A stretch of DNA of 64,000 nt from Pseudogymnoascus destructans (lineage: Eukaryota > Ascomycota > Leotiomycetes > Thelebolales > Thelebolaceae). Below, piece after piece: positions 1-11,393 of this stretch; position 1 is the first letter of the stretch, and each line of letters begins with the position of its first letter. Location of the stretch: NCBI RefSeq assembly GCF_001641265.1, contig NW_020167522.1, forward strand, positions 1,240,001 to 1,304,000, written 5' to 3'. The notes below the pieces were generated by a model. The model did not search any database. It was not told where the DNA came from and was given only the letters and a program-made list of their open reading frames with translations. The position numbers were made by a program, and so were the translations under genes.

Positions 1-1208
1 TCAGGCTCGCCCATTTCGCTGACTTCCAATTCCTCATTTCTTGATTTATTTGGAGAGGTTGCCATAACTGAGTTCTTGGTGAAGTTGTTGGTTTCTTGTT
101 CCGAGACTTCCGGTCTGTCTGAACTGATGAAATTGAATTTGTCTGGCGAGAGAAGAAGTTCCTGACTGCAGCGCACGCGTTTTGACTGCAGAAGTGAGGT
201 TGGGTGTTTGCTGGACTGAATTCACTTCTCCAATGGGTTCCTTGTACCGCTCGAGTTGACTGTTGAATTTCTTGTGCTGATAGAGTTGACTGCGAGAGAG
301 AAACAAGCTTCTTGACCAAATTGTTTGATGTTGTAGTTGGAAGGTTCAGGACAGAGGAAAGTATCCTCGAGAACAAGAGGTTGTCAAATTTCCGACAAGT
401 TGGGTTGGCTCCTCCATTTAGACTCACATCACACTTCCACTTATCCTTTCGTCCGCTTTTCCTCACCCTTCACTCAAACTGCTTCCTGAGATGGCTCCCT
501 CAATCCTTCTCCAATTAGTTGGGACAATCTCAAACCCACTTCCCTCCATCCTTCACTTTCCGGATCACATAAAGGCCTCCTTCATGGGGAGCCTCATTCA
601 CACCTCTTCTATCCCTCCATCACCAAGTCGACACTCCGAGACCTGGGAGGCCACCTTCTGTTCACTTCTCTACCCGTTATTCCTCATACATTCACTGACA
701 CGATCCTCATACATTCACCGACACGATCCTCATACATTCACCGACATGATCCTCATACATTCACCGACACGATCCTCAGTCTTCAGAATGAAACACATCC
801 TATGGCTAGTGTTCCAGTTCCTTCACCAATACATTAAAGGCACAAAATAGAAGAACAACCAAGAGAGAATCACCTCCCTAATAACACAACCTTGTCCTTT
901 CATGGAAGAGAGCGAGGGACCTACAGTCCCATTACAGTCAAGCATATTTGTATTCTCAAAACTGTAGGAGACAGACACATAGCAAAACACAGAAGCATAG
1001 AAGACAAAACAGCACAGTCCGTTCCCATACACGCGTGACACAAAATCATGCCGTTCCCAGCTATAGCAATGCTTCATCCCTCAAACAACACACAGCTAGA
1101 TTTCATAACCATAACCTTCTGCATTCCGTAATCATGATACACTCACCCTCACACACTTCTCTCCCCTTGAACCTTCCCTGCCCGCAAAGAAGGTTGCACG
1201 TATAAGTG
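1..1208. other. Non-coding 3' flank of the older gypsy element
   Basis: No convincing gene is seen. It follows the integrase stop of the minus-strand gypsy element. A purine-rich stretch on the minus strand just after that stop (about 1159-1175) could be its polypurine tract, with a 3' LTR to the left, but I could not match this region to a 5' LTR near 28 kb, so the LTR is not called. Short ORFs here show no family resemblance. Confidence 0.5.
681..772. repeat. Tandem repeat, 4 x 23 bp
   Basis: Four consecutive 23-bp units beginning TCCTCATACATTCAC differ by one or two transitions and are followed by a partial fifth unit. There are no spacers, so it is a minisatellite and not a CRISPR. Confidence 0.85.
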
Positions 1209-2420
1209 CTATATGTGTTTGAAGTCGATGCTGCGCCTAACCCAGTATGCAGGATCGTCTTCTTCAGCCGAGTCAGCTGGAAAATGAATAAACTCTGCCC
1301 ACCAGTCTGGGTCAGGTTGCGGCTGGTCATCACCCTCCTCATCATGGAAAGGAATTCCCTGCTCCCGGTGAAGTGCTACGCGACGCTGAATTTCCGTGTC
1401 AGATAGGCGGAGTTCCCAGGCAATTTGTAACCGTTGTGCCTCATTTCGCGCGAATAACTGATCGAACGGCTCATCAAGGGTGTTGTGTTGTTGCCTTTTA
1501 ACAAATAGTTTCAAATCATTTAGATGGTATTTACCCTTGATGGCATCAGAATGTAGCTCACAGATGTATGCCGTAGTGCCAGGAGGCATGATCTTGTGAA
1601 CAATGTACGGGCCACACCATCGGGGTTCGAGTTTGTGCGAATGAGAATTGTCCTGGGAAAGCCGGCGCAGCAATACCAAATCACCACGCTTCATTTGGGT
1701 TTTGTGAGCGAATTCACGAGCAGTCTCCTCAGCTTGTTTGAGTTGACGGCGAAGACGGATTTGGGTGGCAGTGTCGCGGAGTTCATCAAGTTTGGTGAGG
1801 CGAACACCGACCGCAGAGACATTCGGCTCTTGATCAAAGGCCGGGAGGAATTGTGGCTGGGCAACCAGTTCAGCACAAATTTCCTCATCAATCGACAAAT
1901 CTCCTGGGACAAATCGAGGCTTGAATCCGAAGAGCAGCTCAACTGTGGAGACACCGTAGACAGATACCTTTCTAGTATTGATGATGTTCACAACGTGGGG
2001 GAGTAGGTCATCCCACTCATATATCAATTCCGGTTGCTGTTGAAGAATTTTGTGGTAGACAGACAAGATCATCTGCACGTACCTTTCCGCGAGGCCAACA
2101 GATGAAGGATGAGAGATCGGTGCCGTTACGGCCTGTATGCCACGCGACTTAAGATGTCCCATGGTTTGATCAGACGTGAAATGTTTCCCATTATCGAAGT
2201 ACATAGAGAGAGGAGTTCCGAATGGGGTACATATGGTGTCGTCAATAAAGGAGACGACGGTAGATGATTTCGCACGTGCAGACGGCTTGGCCATTAGGTA
2301 TCGAGTCATGTATTCAACTGAGAGCAGGATGTACGCATTCCCCTTGCAAGACCTAGGAAATATTGGTCCGAGAAAATCCATACCGAGTAAATCGAACGGA
2401 GTCATTTCAAAAATAGGATT
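1209..2420 (-). pseudogene. Integrase catalytic core and C-terminal part of the older gypsy element
   Basis: This is the downstream half of the pol gene. It contains the DDE integrase core: MDFLGP (first Asp), YFDNGKHF (second Asp) and AERYVQ (Glu), followed by a C-terminal segment with the GPYIV-type motif typical of gypsy integrases. No internal stops occur, and no chromodomain is visible. The upstream half lies at 21505-24043, separated by the nested element. The open frame of 414 codons (1209-2453) extends upstream into the 5' LTR of the inserted element, so its apparent first codons are not native. A second copy of residues from this region appears at 13681-14041. Confidence 0.85.
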
Positions 2421-2425
2421 CAACC

Positions 2426-2662
2426 TGTAAGGAAGGCCATCACATGCCACCACGTGAGGCCCCTTTGGTGGGGCCCGTAGGGCTCGGTAAAGTAGGGCGC
2501 AAGGCGCCTGGATAAAAGGGGCTGGAGGCCTCGGAAGAAGGCCTCTAGTTAATAGTCGATGTATCTACGTAGACCTATTGTGCTTACATAATACGATACC
2601 TTCCTGCCTCCTGACCTGGTTCCCTGGACTCCCGTGAGACCCTTAGGCTTACGATCCTTACA
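2426..2662 (+). repeat. 5' LTR of chromovirus copy 1
   Basis: 237 bp, starting TGTAAGGAAGG and ending CCTTACA, preceded by the 5-bp target sequence CAACC (2421-2425). A TATA-like GATAAAAGG lies in its second half. The same LTR occurs at 8714, 14042 and 21263. Confidence 0.92.
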
Positions 2663-2665
2663 ATT

Positions 2666-2674
2666 CTATTGACT
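2666..2674 (+). other. Candidate self-priming primer-binding site
   Basis: Three bases after the 5' LTR, CTATTGACT is the exact complement of AGTCAATAG in the LTR (8837-8845 in the 3' LTR of copy 1). That LTR motif lies about 35 bp after the TATA-like GATAAAAGG, where the transcript should begin. No tRNA-like TGG PBS is seen here. Tf1-type chromoviruses prime with the 5' end of their own transcript. That this element does so is inference. Confidence 0.45.
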
Positions 2675-2702
2675 CGACCCATATCCAGCCTACTGGGTCA
2701 GG

Positions 2703-4004
2703 ATGGCGAGTATTGAAAGAAGGATTACGCATGCAACTTCTGGAGGAGCAACGCCAGCAACTGACGCCACTGAGCCAGCTCCAAGAACTACGTCCGTAGA
2801 AGCTAGCCATTCGACGGCAGGCCAGGACGAGAGCATGGCCTCGAAGCTGGCAGACCTTCGGAAGCGGATGGACGAAGAGAGGGCCTACATCAACACGATG
2901 GAGGAAGCCCTAGAGCTTTTCCGAAGAACGCACGGCGACGACTACAACGCCTACCCTGAGGCGGTACGGGACTTCGCGAAGAAGCAAGCCCGGATTCAGG
3001 AAGAGAACCATCGGAAAAGGCGACACCAAGATATCGAGGACGAGTGGGAAGGACCCCAACAAGAGGAGGAGGCAAAGACTGCCTCTACCGTATCAATGGA
3101 GGTCACACCAGCCCAGAGGCCAATAGGAAGGGTCAAGGAACCTAAGGTATATAAGGGCGAATCCATCCGAGAGCTCAACGAGTTCATGGCCTCGATCCGC
3201 GCTATCTTCCGATACCAACCAAGGGTTTTTCCAACCGAGCAATCTAAGGTGGCCTTCGCTGCCCAATACTTGGAAGGACACCCTATGAAGGAATGGGATA
3301 ACCGGTGCGCAACCCAAGGAGATGGATACATAGATCCCTTGGATATCGCTGGGTTCGAAGAGTTTCTTCGGGACCTCCATGTCGACCCAGCCAACCGACA
3401 ACGCATCGCGGCCTTGAAGTATAACGTCGCCCTACAACGGAAAGGGCAGAGCATCCGCAAGTTCGTGGCCTACCTTGAGGACCTCAAACGCGAGATGGAA
3501 CCGTATACTGAATCGCAGAAGACTGTCCACCTTCTGACGAAGATTCACCCAGAGATGAGGCAGCGGCTCCTTGAAGGAGGGTACGCAGAGCGTTCCTCTA
3601 CCCAAAGGGACGCTATCATTAATATCCTGGCAATGTTAGAAATGACAAACCAGTGGGTAACAGAGAGAACTCCTACCGTTGACAAGTCCAACTCAAGGGA
3701 GGGAAGGAATACCTCCCAGGGCAGCTTTCCATTCCGAAAGGGCAACTCTGGCAGCCACAGGGCTCCCCAGCCCTCGGCCCAAGGAGAAAGAACACCCTTC
3801 TGGAATAGACACCGCCCACAAGACCAGCGGCCGGTGAGAGGACAGGCCCCTACCCACAGTAGGGACGCTAGGCCAATCCCTAGCGGAATCAATTGTTATA
3901 ACTGTGGCAAGGCGGGCCACCTCACGAAGGAATGTCGAGGCCCACGCCAACACACAGGCCCAGGGGTGAGGAAATTGGACGCCTACACCCCCAAGAGGGA
4001 GTGA
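2703..4004 (+). CDS. gag: Gag of chromovirus copy 1
   Basis: A 433-codon structural polyprotein that would form the virus-like particle. A coiled-coil-like charged segment (about 45-110) is followed by the retrotransposon gag domain (about 145-290, with the WDNRCA and FLRDLHV regions) and a CCHC zinc knuckle, CYNCGKAGHLTKEC, near residue 400. It starts 40 bp after the LTR. The TGA stop is followed by CTC, and the frame then stays open into pol, so readthrough could make a Gag-Pol fusion. The matching gag of copy 2 is broken by several one-base indels. Gag is the most intact gene of this copy. Confidence 0.88.
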   Translation: MASIERRITHATSGGATPATDATEPAPRTTSVEASHSTAGQDESMASKLADLRKRMDEERAYINTMEEALELFRRTHGDDYNAYPEAVRDFAKKQARIQEENHRKRRHQDIEDEWEGPQQEEEAKTASTVSMEVTPAQRPIGRVKEPKVYKGESIRELNEFMASIRAIFRYQPRVFPTEQSKVAFAAQYLEGHPMKEWDNRCATQGDGYIDPLDIAGFEEFLRDLHVDPANRQRIAALKYNVALQRKGQSIRKFVAYLEDLKREMEPYTESQKTVHLLTKIHPEMRQRLLEGGYAERSSTQRDAIINILAMLEMTNQWVTERTPTVDKSNSREGRNTSQGSFPFRKGNSGSHRAPQPSAQGERTPFWNRHRPQDQRPVRGQAPTHSRDARPIPSGINCYNCGKAGHLTKECRGPRQHTGPGVRKLDAYTPKRE

Positions 4005-4043
4005 CTCCCAGCAGAATCCCAGAAGCCTACGGCGCAGCGTCGA

Positions 4044-7000
4044 ATGGAGATCAAGGTAGAGGTGCAGGTAGGGCCCGGATGGCACAAGGCAAGAGCCCTC
4101 CTCGACTCAGGATCTGACACGTCCACCATCCACCCTCTGTTTGCCAAAGAGAAGGGTTTGGAGTGCTGGGATAGGGCACCGCCACGGGCAAGGGCAGTCG
4201 ATGGAAAAGAGGTTGTGATATATGGAGCGGCCACCACCCAGGTCCAAGCTAGGGACCACTTTCAAAGGGAATGCGTGGTCGCCCAGACCCTCCTTTCCAT
4301 GGACACCCCAGGAGTAGACGTCATCCTTGGGATGGATTGGATGACGCAGGTCAACCCCCAGATCGACTGGCGCAAACAGACCTGGCGCCAGCCCTTCGAT
4401 ATTGCGAGAGCCGAGGTGGCGGATATTGAAGAATGGGAGGAAGGTGATACTGCCTTCGTCTTGGCCTTAAACACAGACGATAGCGCGCCTACCCAATGCC
4501 CGAAGGAATACGAGGACTATATTGACGTCTTCTCGGAGGAAAAGGCAGAAGAACTGCCAGAGCTGGGAAGGAAAACCCATGCCATCGATACTGGGCCCCA
4601 GGAACCACCGTATGGGCCAGTATATAACCTATCGGAAACGGAGCTGGCCACGCTCCGTAAATACCTCGACGAGAGCGAGAAGAAGGGTTGGATCCGAAGG
4701 AGCGTAAGCCCTGCAGGTGCGCCCATCCTATTCGTTCAGAAGAAGGACGGAAGCCTACGCCTCTGCGTAGACTACAGAGGCTTGAATAAGATTACCGTGA
4801 AGAATCGACACCCGCTGCCACTGATCACGGAGACCTTGGATCGGCTCCAAGGGTCGAGGTGCTTCACAAAGCTTGATATTAGGAACGCCTACCACCGCAT
4901 CCGTATTCGCCCAGGCGACGAGTGGAAGACAGCGTTCCGTACTCGATATGGACACTTCGAGTACAGGGTGATGCCTTTTGGATTGGCTAACGCACCTGCA
5001 ACGTTCCAAGCGTACATGAATGAGACCCTACAAGGGTTGGTTGACACCATATGTGTCGTATACCTTGATGATATCCTCATCTACTCCCAGAAGGAGGAGG
5101 AACACGCTGACCACGTACGAGAGGTCCTAGGACGCCTACGCGAGGCGAACCTATACGTGAAGCTCTCAAAGTGCGAGTTCAATGCCAAGAAGGTAAGCTT
5201 CCTTGGGTATATTGTCACGACGGAAGGGGTGGCTATGGAAAGCGACCGGGTTGCTGCAATCGCTGATTGGCCAATACCTAGGACCCATCGAGAGGTCCAG
5301 GTGTTCCTCGGCTTTGCCAACTTTTACCGGCGCTTTTGTAAAGCAATACTCCTCCGTGGTGGCCCCAATGACAGGCCTTATGAAAGGGGCAAAGGCAGGC
5401 AAGCAGACAGGCCCGTTCATGTGGGGGGAGGAACAGCAAAGCGCCTTCGGCCAGTTGAAGAAGGCCTTCACTACAGCCCCCACACTGGTCCATTTCGACC
5501 CATGCCGTAGAATCAGGCTCCAGACGGACTCGTCAGGCTTTGCGCTCGCTGCGAACCTGTCCCAATTAGTGAAAGGAACTAAGCCAGAAGAGAAGGGCGA
5601 ATGGCACCCAGTTGCCTTTTTCAGCAAAAAGCTAGATCCAGCAGAGCTGAACTATGAAGTCCACGACCAGGAACTCCTGGCGATCGTGAAGTCCTTCGAG
5701 CAGTGGAGACACTACCTCGAAGGAAGCCAGTACCCAATTGAGGTCCTAACAGATCACAACAATCTGAAGTATTTTATGGAAACCACCGCCCTCACAAGGA
5801 GGCAAGCGCGGTGGGCGCAGGCGTTATCAGCCTATGATTTCCACATCTCCTATCGAGCGGGAAAAACAAACCCAGCAGACGGTCCATCGAGGAGACCAGA
5901 CTATGAGGGTGAAAAGGGTAGCCAGAATGTGATGCTACCGACCCTTAAGAACAAGCTCCGAGAAGCCATGCAGGCAGGAGGTATCCCGCAGATAAGTCGG
6001 ACGATAACAAGCCAAGAAGGCTTTCAGATAGGAGAACCTAACCTACAGCGTAGGAAGGCAAATGCTAGCAGCGTAAGACTGGGCGATGACCATAGTAAGG
6101 ACACCAAGAGTCCAGGTCTCGTTGTCCCTCGGGTTGCAGTAGCTGCTGTAGCCAAGGGAGAGAGCGCCTATAGTGCTGCGTCTGAACCCCTAATAGACTT
6201 GATCAAAACCCTCCAGGCGACTGACGAGTTAGCTGTTAAAAGGGCCAAGGATATTGGGTTGGCGCGAGCAAAGGGCTCTTCAGATTGGAGAGTAGACGAT
6301 ACAGGCATCCTACGCTTCAAGGGAGTGGTATATGTACCTCCCAACCAGGCAGTGCGGATGGAAATTTTCAAGATTTGCCATGACGACCCACTAGCCGGGC
6401 ATTTTGGATATAAGAAAACCCAAGAGTTGATCCAACGCAAATACTACTGGCCTGGCCTCAGCGAGGAAACCAGGGAGTATGTACGGGGCTGCGATAGATG
6501 CCAGCGCATGAAGCCCGTGCGGCATAGGCCATATGGCGAGATGCAGGCCTTAAGAATGCCCTCGAAACCATTTGAATCCATAAGTATGGACTTTATCACG
6601 GATCTGCCCCCAAGCGTAGGGGCGGATCAAGGCAAGGCTTCAGACTCCATCCTTGTGATTGTTGATCGTTATACTAAGGTGTCCAAATATATACCCTGTA
6701 GGAAAACCATCACGGCCCCAGAGCTGTCGCGCCTCTTCCTTGCGTTCTGGGTAAAGGACTTTGGAATCCCAGCCGAAATAATCACGGATCGAGGGAGTGT
6801 GTTCACCTGTCACTTCTGGTCAGCGTTCTGTTTTCACCTCAAAGTAAGGCGTAACCTATCGACCGCTTTCCACCCTCAATCCGACGGCCAGACTGAGAGG
6901 CAGAATCAGAATATCGAAGCCTACTTGCGGATCCACTGTAATCAGCACCAAGACAACTGGGTGGAACTCCTCCACTTCGCGTCCTTCCACGATTCCATCC

Positions 7001-7652
7001 AGATTGTCGCCAAACCAGGCCCGATACGGCATCAATATAGACCTAAGACAAGGGATCGAGGACGACCCACCAGAAGGGAAGTGCCAGTCGCGAAAGATCG
7101 CATCAACCTGATCCTAGAATTGCGACAGGAGCTCGAAGAGGCATGGAAACAGACGAAGGAAGCCCAAATACGAGGCTACAACAAGCTGCACAAGCCAATG
7201 CAGTACGTGGTAGGAGAGAAAGTATGGCTTTCGGCCAAGAATATCAGAACCACCCAGCCAAGTAGGAAGCTTGGGCACTGCTGGCTTGGCCCGTATGAGA
7301 TCACCCAGCGCATCGGTAAGCAGGCTTACCAGTTGAAGCTACCGCCAAGGTATAAGGCGATCCACAACGTGTTCCACGTGTCCTTACTAGAAAGTATTGG
7401 AAAAACACAGAGGAACCCAACCCTCCACCTAGCCAAGAAATTGTGGACGGTGAGGAAGAATACCAAGTAGAAGCGGTCCTAGACCACAGGATAATCAAAC
7501 GAGGCAGGGGCCAGAGAGAGGAGTACCTTATTAGATGGGCTGGTTATACAGCCGCAGACGACCAATGGGTGCCAAAACATGATGTAGGGCTATCGTTAAT
7601 CGAGGCATATCACAGGAAGCAAGCACAAGGAAGCAAGGATGGGACAACGTAA
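4044..7652 (+). pseudogene. pol: Pol of chromovirus copy 1 (protease, RT, RNase H, integrase, chromodomain), frameshifted
   Basis: The polyprotein region encodes a retropepsin (LLDSGSDTSTI), reverse transcriptase with the YLDDILIYS active site, RNase H (QTDSSGFALA), an integrase HHCC finger (HFGYKKTQEL to CDRCQ), the DDE core (SMDFITD, TDRGSVF, GQTERQNQN) and a C-terminal chromodomain ending EYLIRWAGYTAADDQWVP. The frame changes near 5338 at a TTTT run (shared with copy 2), near 6985-7010 in the integrase and near 7392 before the chromodomain (absent in copy 2). Chromodomains in this group are known to direct integration to marked heterochromatin. It is probably not functional as written, though some indels may be sequencing errors. 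Confidence 0.88.
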
Positions 7653-8309
7653 TGGTATTGGCCTTGGTGGCATTGCTGTATACGCGCTGGGCAGCGTGAA
7701 GGGCGCTGATGGCCTGGACAGTAGCCTCAGAATCAGCAGCAAGGCCAGCATCTTCGTCGTCGGCCCAACAGTTCAGGAGAGCGTCGGCCGCAAGCTGGAG
7801 GGCCTCCAACTCGGCGCCAAGCTGGGCAGCAGCCTACCCAACCATTAGTACAAACAAACAATGAGGAGGGAGTCCCTTACTGGAACGCACGCGTGGTTGC
7901 CCCGAAGGCAGTCTGCACACTTGGCCATGCCGGAAGGGACCCAGCACATCTGGCCTGGGAAGTTGTAATACGTGTGCGCACACTTCATGCAGCACGGGCA
8001 GGAGCCAGCGTGAAGGCGTCCTGCAGAATCAGGAACCTCACAGCGGGCAGCGACCTTCCACCCAAGCACGGTGCGCTCATCCTTTGGAGCCTCAGACTCA
8101 GGAACGACGGAGCCTTCGAGATCCTCAGCTTCGTCCTCAACTTCAGGCGAACGATACGGACGGATAGTGCGAGAACGTGATGTGGAGGAGGTGACAACAG
8201 ATGGAACAGGCGTGGCGGGCGCCTGCGACTCGGGAGAGCTGGACATCTGGGCCACTGGTCGCTTGCGAGGTGTAGTAACTGGAGCCTTCCCCTTCGGCTT
8301 GGGAGCCAT
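7531..8309 (-). CDS. Antisense cysteine-rich ORF in the chromovirus 3' region
   Basis: Opposite to pol, an ATG at 8309 opens 143 codons (exon 7881-8309). A GTAAGG donor, a CTAAT branch site and a TAG acceptor define a 47-bp intron (7834-7880), and a second exon (7531-7833) stays in frame to a stop, giving about 243 residues. The N-terminal third is Pro/Ser/Arg rich (nuclear-localisation-like PRKRP). The middle holds a cysteine cluster, SCPCCMKCAHTYYNF then MCWVPSGMAKCADC, likely metal-binding. The second exon is Ala/Leu rich and helical. Its end overlaps the chromodomain coding sequence antisense. Copy 2 keeps exon 1 with substitutions but no frame loss, which supports a real gene. It resembles the short Cys-rich accessory proteins seen in fungal repeats (DUF3716-like is a guess). 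Function unknown. Confidence 0.55.
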
Positions 8310-8713
8310 GATGAGGGTTGGATGATGTCAGATCTATCCGTAACGATAAGCTCCTGCAATCCAGGTGGAAAGGAAGTGATTACCTTAAAGAAACAAGCAA
8401 CTGTGTAGGCCCCAAAGGTTGGGACTAAGATCGAGGGCGAAAGGCGAAGTAAGGTGATGTTGAGGATGAAGGTGGCAGGAAGTTCGATAGGAAGTTTGGA
8501 AGGAAGTAGGAGTTTGGCGCGAGACCCATAACAAAGGGGGTGGCCGCGGCAACCCACAACCAAGGGGGGTCACGGGACCAGCACACCAAGCACACACCCA
8601 AACAAGTCCACCACCCGGGTCAAAACAAAAAGTCTAAACAAGCCAGGAGGGCAAGTAAGCCCTAGCTGCGAAACCTTGGAATTGAGGGCAATCCCTCTAA
8701 GAGGGGAGGTAAT

Positions 8714-8949
8714 TGTAAGGAAGGCCATCACGTGCCACCACGTGAGGTCCCTTTCATAAGCGGCCCATAGGGCTCGGTAAAATAGGGCACAAGGTGCATA
8801 GATAAAAGGGGTTGGAGGCCTCAGAAGAAGGCCTCCAGTCAATAGTCGATGTATCTACGTAGACCTATTGTGCTTACAGAATACGATACCTTCCTGCCTC
8901 CTGACCTGGTTCCCTGGACTCCCGTGAGACCTTAGGCTTACGCTTTACA
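8714..8949 (+). repeat. 3' LTR of chromovirus copy 1
   Basis: Same family as 2426-2662 but with many C-to-T and G-to-A differences and a changed ending, GCTTTACA. The next bases are GAAGC, not the CAACC target duplication. Confidence 0.88.
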
Positions 8950-9042
8950 GAAGCTCCTATCTAATCTACTTATATAGTGTGTTATGCCTTATAGATCCTG
9001 TCTAGTCTATAGACCATGTAGGATCAGTCCTTGTCCTATGAC

Positions 9043-9981
9043 TGTAAGGATGCCTGTCCTCAGTGACGTAAAGGATCTGAGTCGGGCAGGTTACGGTCAC
9101 ATGATAAGAGTTAAGGCAGGTTAGCTGAGTCGGACCCGTTTTGGGTACTTAAGGGGATTGACCCAATGGGGTCCCTCTCCCTCAGTGACGGAAGGTATCT
9201 GAGTTGGACAAGTTACGGTCACATGGTGAGAGTGAAGGCAGGTTAGCCGAGTCGGACCCGTTTCAGTGTCATGACACTCCTTCGATATTTTTTTATGACC
9301 CTTCGATTCGCTTTAGTCTCTAGTACTTATTTCACTATGTCATTCGCTTCACCTGCTTCACTCACTTCGCTCACTTCGCTTCACTTGCTGACCTAGATCA
9401 GCCCAAAATGACTACTGGCTTAGGCTCTCTTGTTATTGGCTCGCTTCACTAGGGCTCGCTTAGCTAGGGTTCGGTTAATTAGTGCCTTCGCTTATTTGGC
9501 ACTAGGGATTTTTACTGTTATATAAGCACTTTTTTACTGTTATATAAGCACTTATTGCTCATGTCTCTTATTGATCTTTAGCTAGCAAATTATACACTAC
9601 TTGGCCTTCTTGCAATTCCTCCTGTTTTGACTTACTTTGCATTCCCTTACTGAGTTGAACCACTTGGCCAACCTGTTAGTCTCACCACTTGACCCCTGTG
9701 GTATAAAGTATATGCTTTGGAGCCTGAACTACTATACCTTGTCCTACTGCTTCGAGTATCGAAGTCTTCACATTATACTTCAGATACTTCTGCAGACTCG
9801 AAGGTCAGCCTTGGTTCGAACTGTCCTTACATTCGGGTACTTAAGGAGATTGACCCAAGGGGGTTCCTCTCTTCATTTTTTTTGTATCCTTCATAGTAGA
9901 CCTATAGGATAGCATCCGTTTAGCCTCCGACTCGCACTCTCATATGCTATTACTGTGAGCTGGGTGCCCTGTGTCCTTACA
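9043..9981 (+). repeat. Solo LTR of the ~250-bp family, itself interrupted
   Basis: Begins TGTAAGGATGCC and ends GTGTCCTTACA, matching the LTR at 57515-57763, with a 5-bp ATGAC duplication on both sides (9038-9042, 9982-9986). It has a partial internal duplication (9170-9262) and is split by the insertion at 9267-9831. An approximately 35-bp sequence around ATCCTGTCTAGTC flanks it on both sides (8987 and 9991). Confidence 0.75.
9267..9831 (+). repeat. Solo LTR-like insertion inside the ~250-bp LTR
   Basis: 565 bp starting TGTCATGACAC and ending GTCCTTACA. The flanks are TTCAG and TTCGG, matching the uninterrupted LTR sequence TTCGG with one G-to-A change, so this is a 5-bp target duplication. 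No coding sequence. The direction is inferred only from the TG...CA ends. Confidence 0.5.
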
Positions 9982-10045
9982 ATGACTTACAGATCCTGTC
10001 TAGTCTATAGACCATGTAGGATTGGTCATGCGGTCCTAGTCTTGT

Positions 10046-10954
10046 TGTAATGGTGGGTGCACCAGATGTGAGAAGCTAGCCACCCAAGGAAGGGGATGAT
10101 TTTACTAAGACAACACACTGTCTTAGGAAACAGAGCAAAAGGGTTGTAGCTTAGACTATTCCACAATGCAGCAATCAGGTGTATGATGTAGTGAAGTGGT
10201 TTAGACAAGTTGTAATAAATGTTGAGTCTGAGAACTCAGGGATAAGTCAGAGGTTAGCACCTCACTTACTTTTCAGAAACAAGGAGTAACAAGATCAATT
10301 GGAAGCTTGGAAAAGACGTGGAAGTATGTGATAGTCGATTTACTGTATTGTCTGCTTGCCCTTTCTTAAGGAAAGGGCAATTCTATTTATGCCAAATGAG
10401 TGTAGTTCTCTCATTTTCCATGACTTTCCATGACTAACCAGGGTTGGTAACTGTATTAGAAATCAAGTGAAACCCACAACTAGCTTGCTAATCATGTAGT
10501 AAACGTAAGAAAATCCCATAGAACCATTTCTTGGGTTCGTAGCCTATAGGAAGTGAAAGGAGGTCCAAGGTCAGAGTACCCCTATAGACACATTATGTCA
10601 TAACTTAACGAATCTTGTGGGTAACTAAGGAGCGATGACGTGTAATGAATCATAGAGGGTTGTAGAAGCTTTTGGAGCTATCATTCATGTTCCTAGGCCT
10701 CTAGTTGGTAGGGATATGCCATGTGGTAGTATTGGCCCACCCCCTTAAGGAGGATATTTTCTTAATAACTTGTTCAATGAGTGTCCAAATGATATGCCGT
10801 GATGTATGTAGCATAAACAGATGTAGTAAAAGAGTTTGCAGCAATCGTTGAGTAGTATTGCTCTTGTTGTTGGTGTGATAAGCCAAGGTATGTATGGTGA
10901 CTTGTAGGTTTGAGGAGGAGATTTCTAAGTTTGCTCTTGAGTTTGATAGCAAAC
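10046..10954 (+). repeat. LTR of the ~930-bp family, 3' end cut
   Basis: Starts TGTAATGGTGGGTGCACC and is collinear with 19405-20337, but loses its last bases where a minus-oriented ~250-bp-family LTR begins at 10955. Confidence 0.8.
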
Positions 10955-11136
10955 TGTAAGGACACAGGGCACCCAGCTCACAGTAATAGCATATGAGAGT
11001 GCGAGTCGGAGGCTAAACGGATGCTATCCTATAGGTCTACTACGAAGGATACAAAAAAAATGAAGAGAGGAACCCCGTTGGGTAAATCTCCTTAAGTACC
11101 CGAAACAGGTCCGACTCGGCTAACCTGCCTTCACCC
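10955..11136 (-). repeat. Partial LTR of the ~250-bp family
   Basis: Reverse complement of the 3' three-quarters of the LTR at 57515-57763, beginning (plus strand) TGTAAGGACACAGGGC. It is truncated where another LTR of the same family starts in plus orientation. Confidence 0.75.
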
Positions 11137-11393
11137 TGTAAGGATGCCTTCTCGTCTCTCATTCTAGGGAGTAGACTCCAGGTAGCCGCGGGGTCACGTG
11201 TGATCATTTGGGTGAGCTAACCGAGTCGGAACCAAGTCGGATGGGTTTCGGGTACTTGAGAAAATCGACTCACGGGTTTCCCCCATCATCTTTTTGTATC
11301 CTTCGTAGTAGACCTATAGGATAGCATCCGTTTAGCCTCTGACTCGCACTCTCATATGCTATTACTGTGAGCTGGGTGCCCTGTGTCCTTACA
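11137..11393 (+). repeat. LTR of the ~250-bp family, probable 5' LTR of a decayed gypsy element
   Basis: 257 bp, TGTAAGGATGCC to GTGTCCTTACA, with a divergent central part. A degenerate gypsy internal region follows directly, so this is probably that element's 5' LTR. A matching 3' LTR is not seen downstream. Confidence 0.65.

Larger units (their letters stand above)
2426..8949 (+). mobile_element. Chromodomain gypsy retrotransposon (chromovirus), copy 1
   Basis: 5' LTR 2426-2662, gag, pol with chromodomain, a 3' region holding an antisense ORF, and 3' LTR 8714-8949. The left flank is CAACC inside the old integrase gene, but the right flank (8950 on) is unrelated and lacks CAACC, unlike copy 2. 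The two LTRs of this copy differ at many sites, mostly C/T and G/A, whereas its 5' LTR is the same as that of copy 2. Either it is a recombinant between two insertions or the assembly has duplicated the left junction (see the N at 13680). Confidence 0.8.

Noticed and set aside
681..772. Possible CRISPR-like array
   Set aside because: Units abut without spacers, and the context is a eukaryotic retroelement flank.
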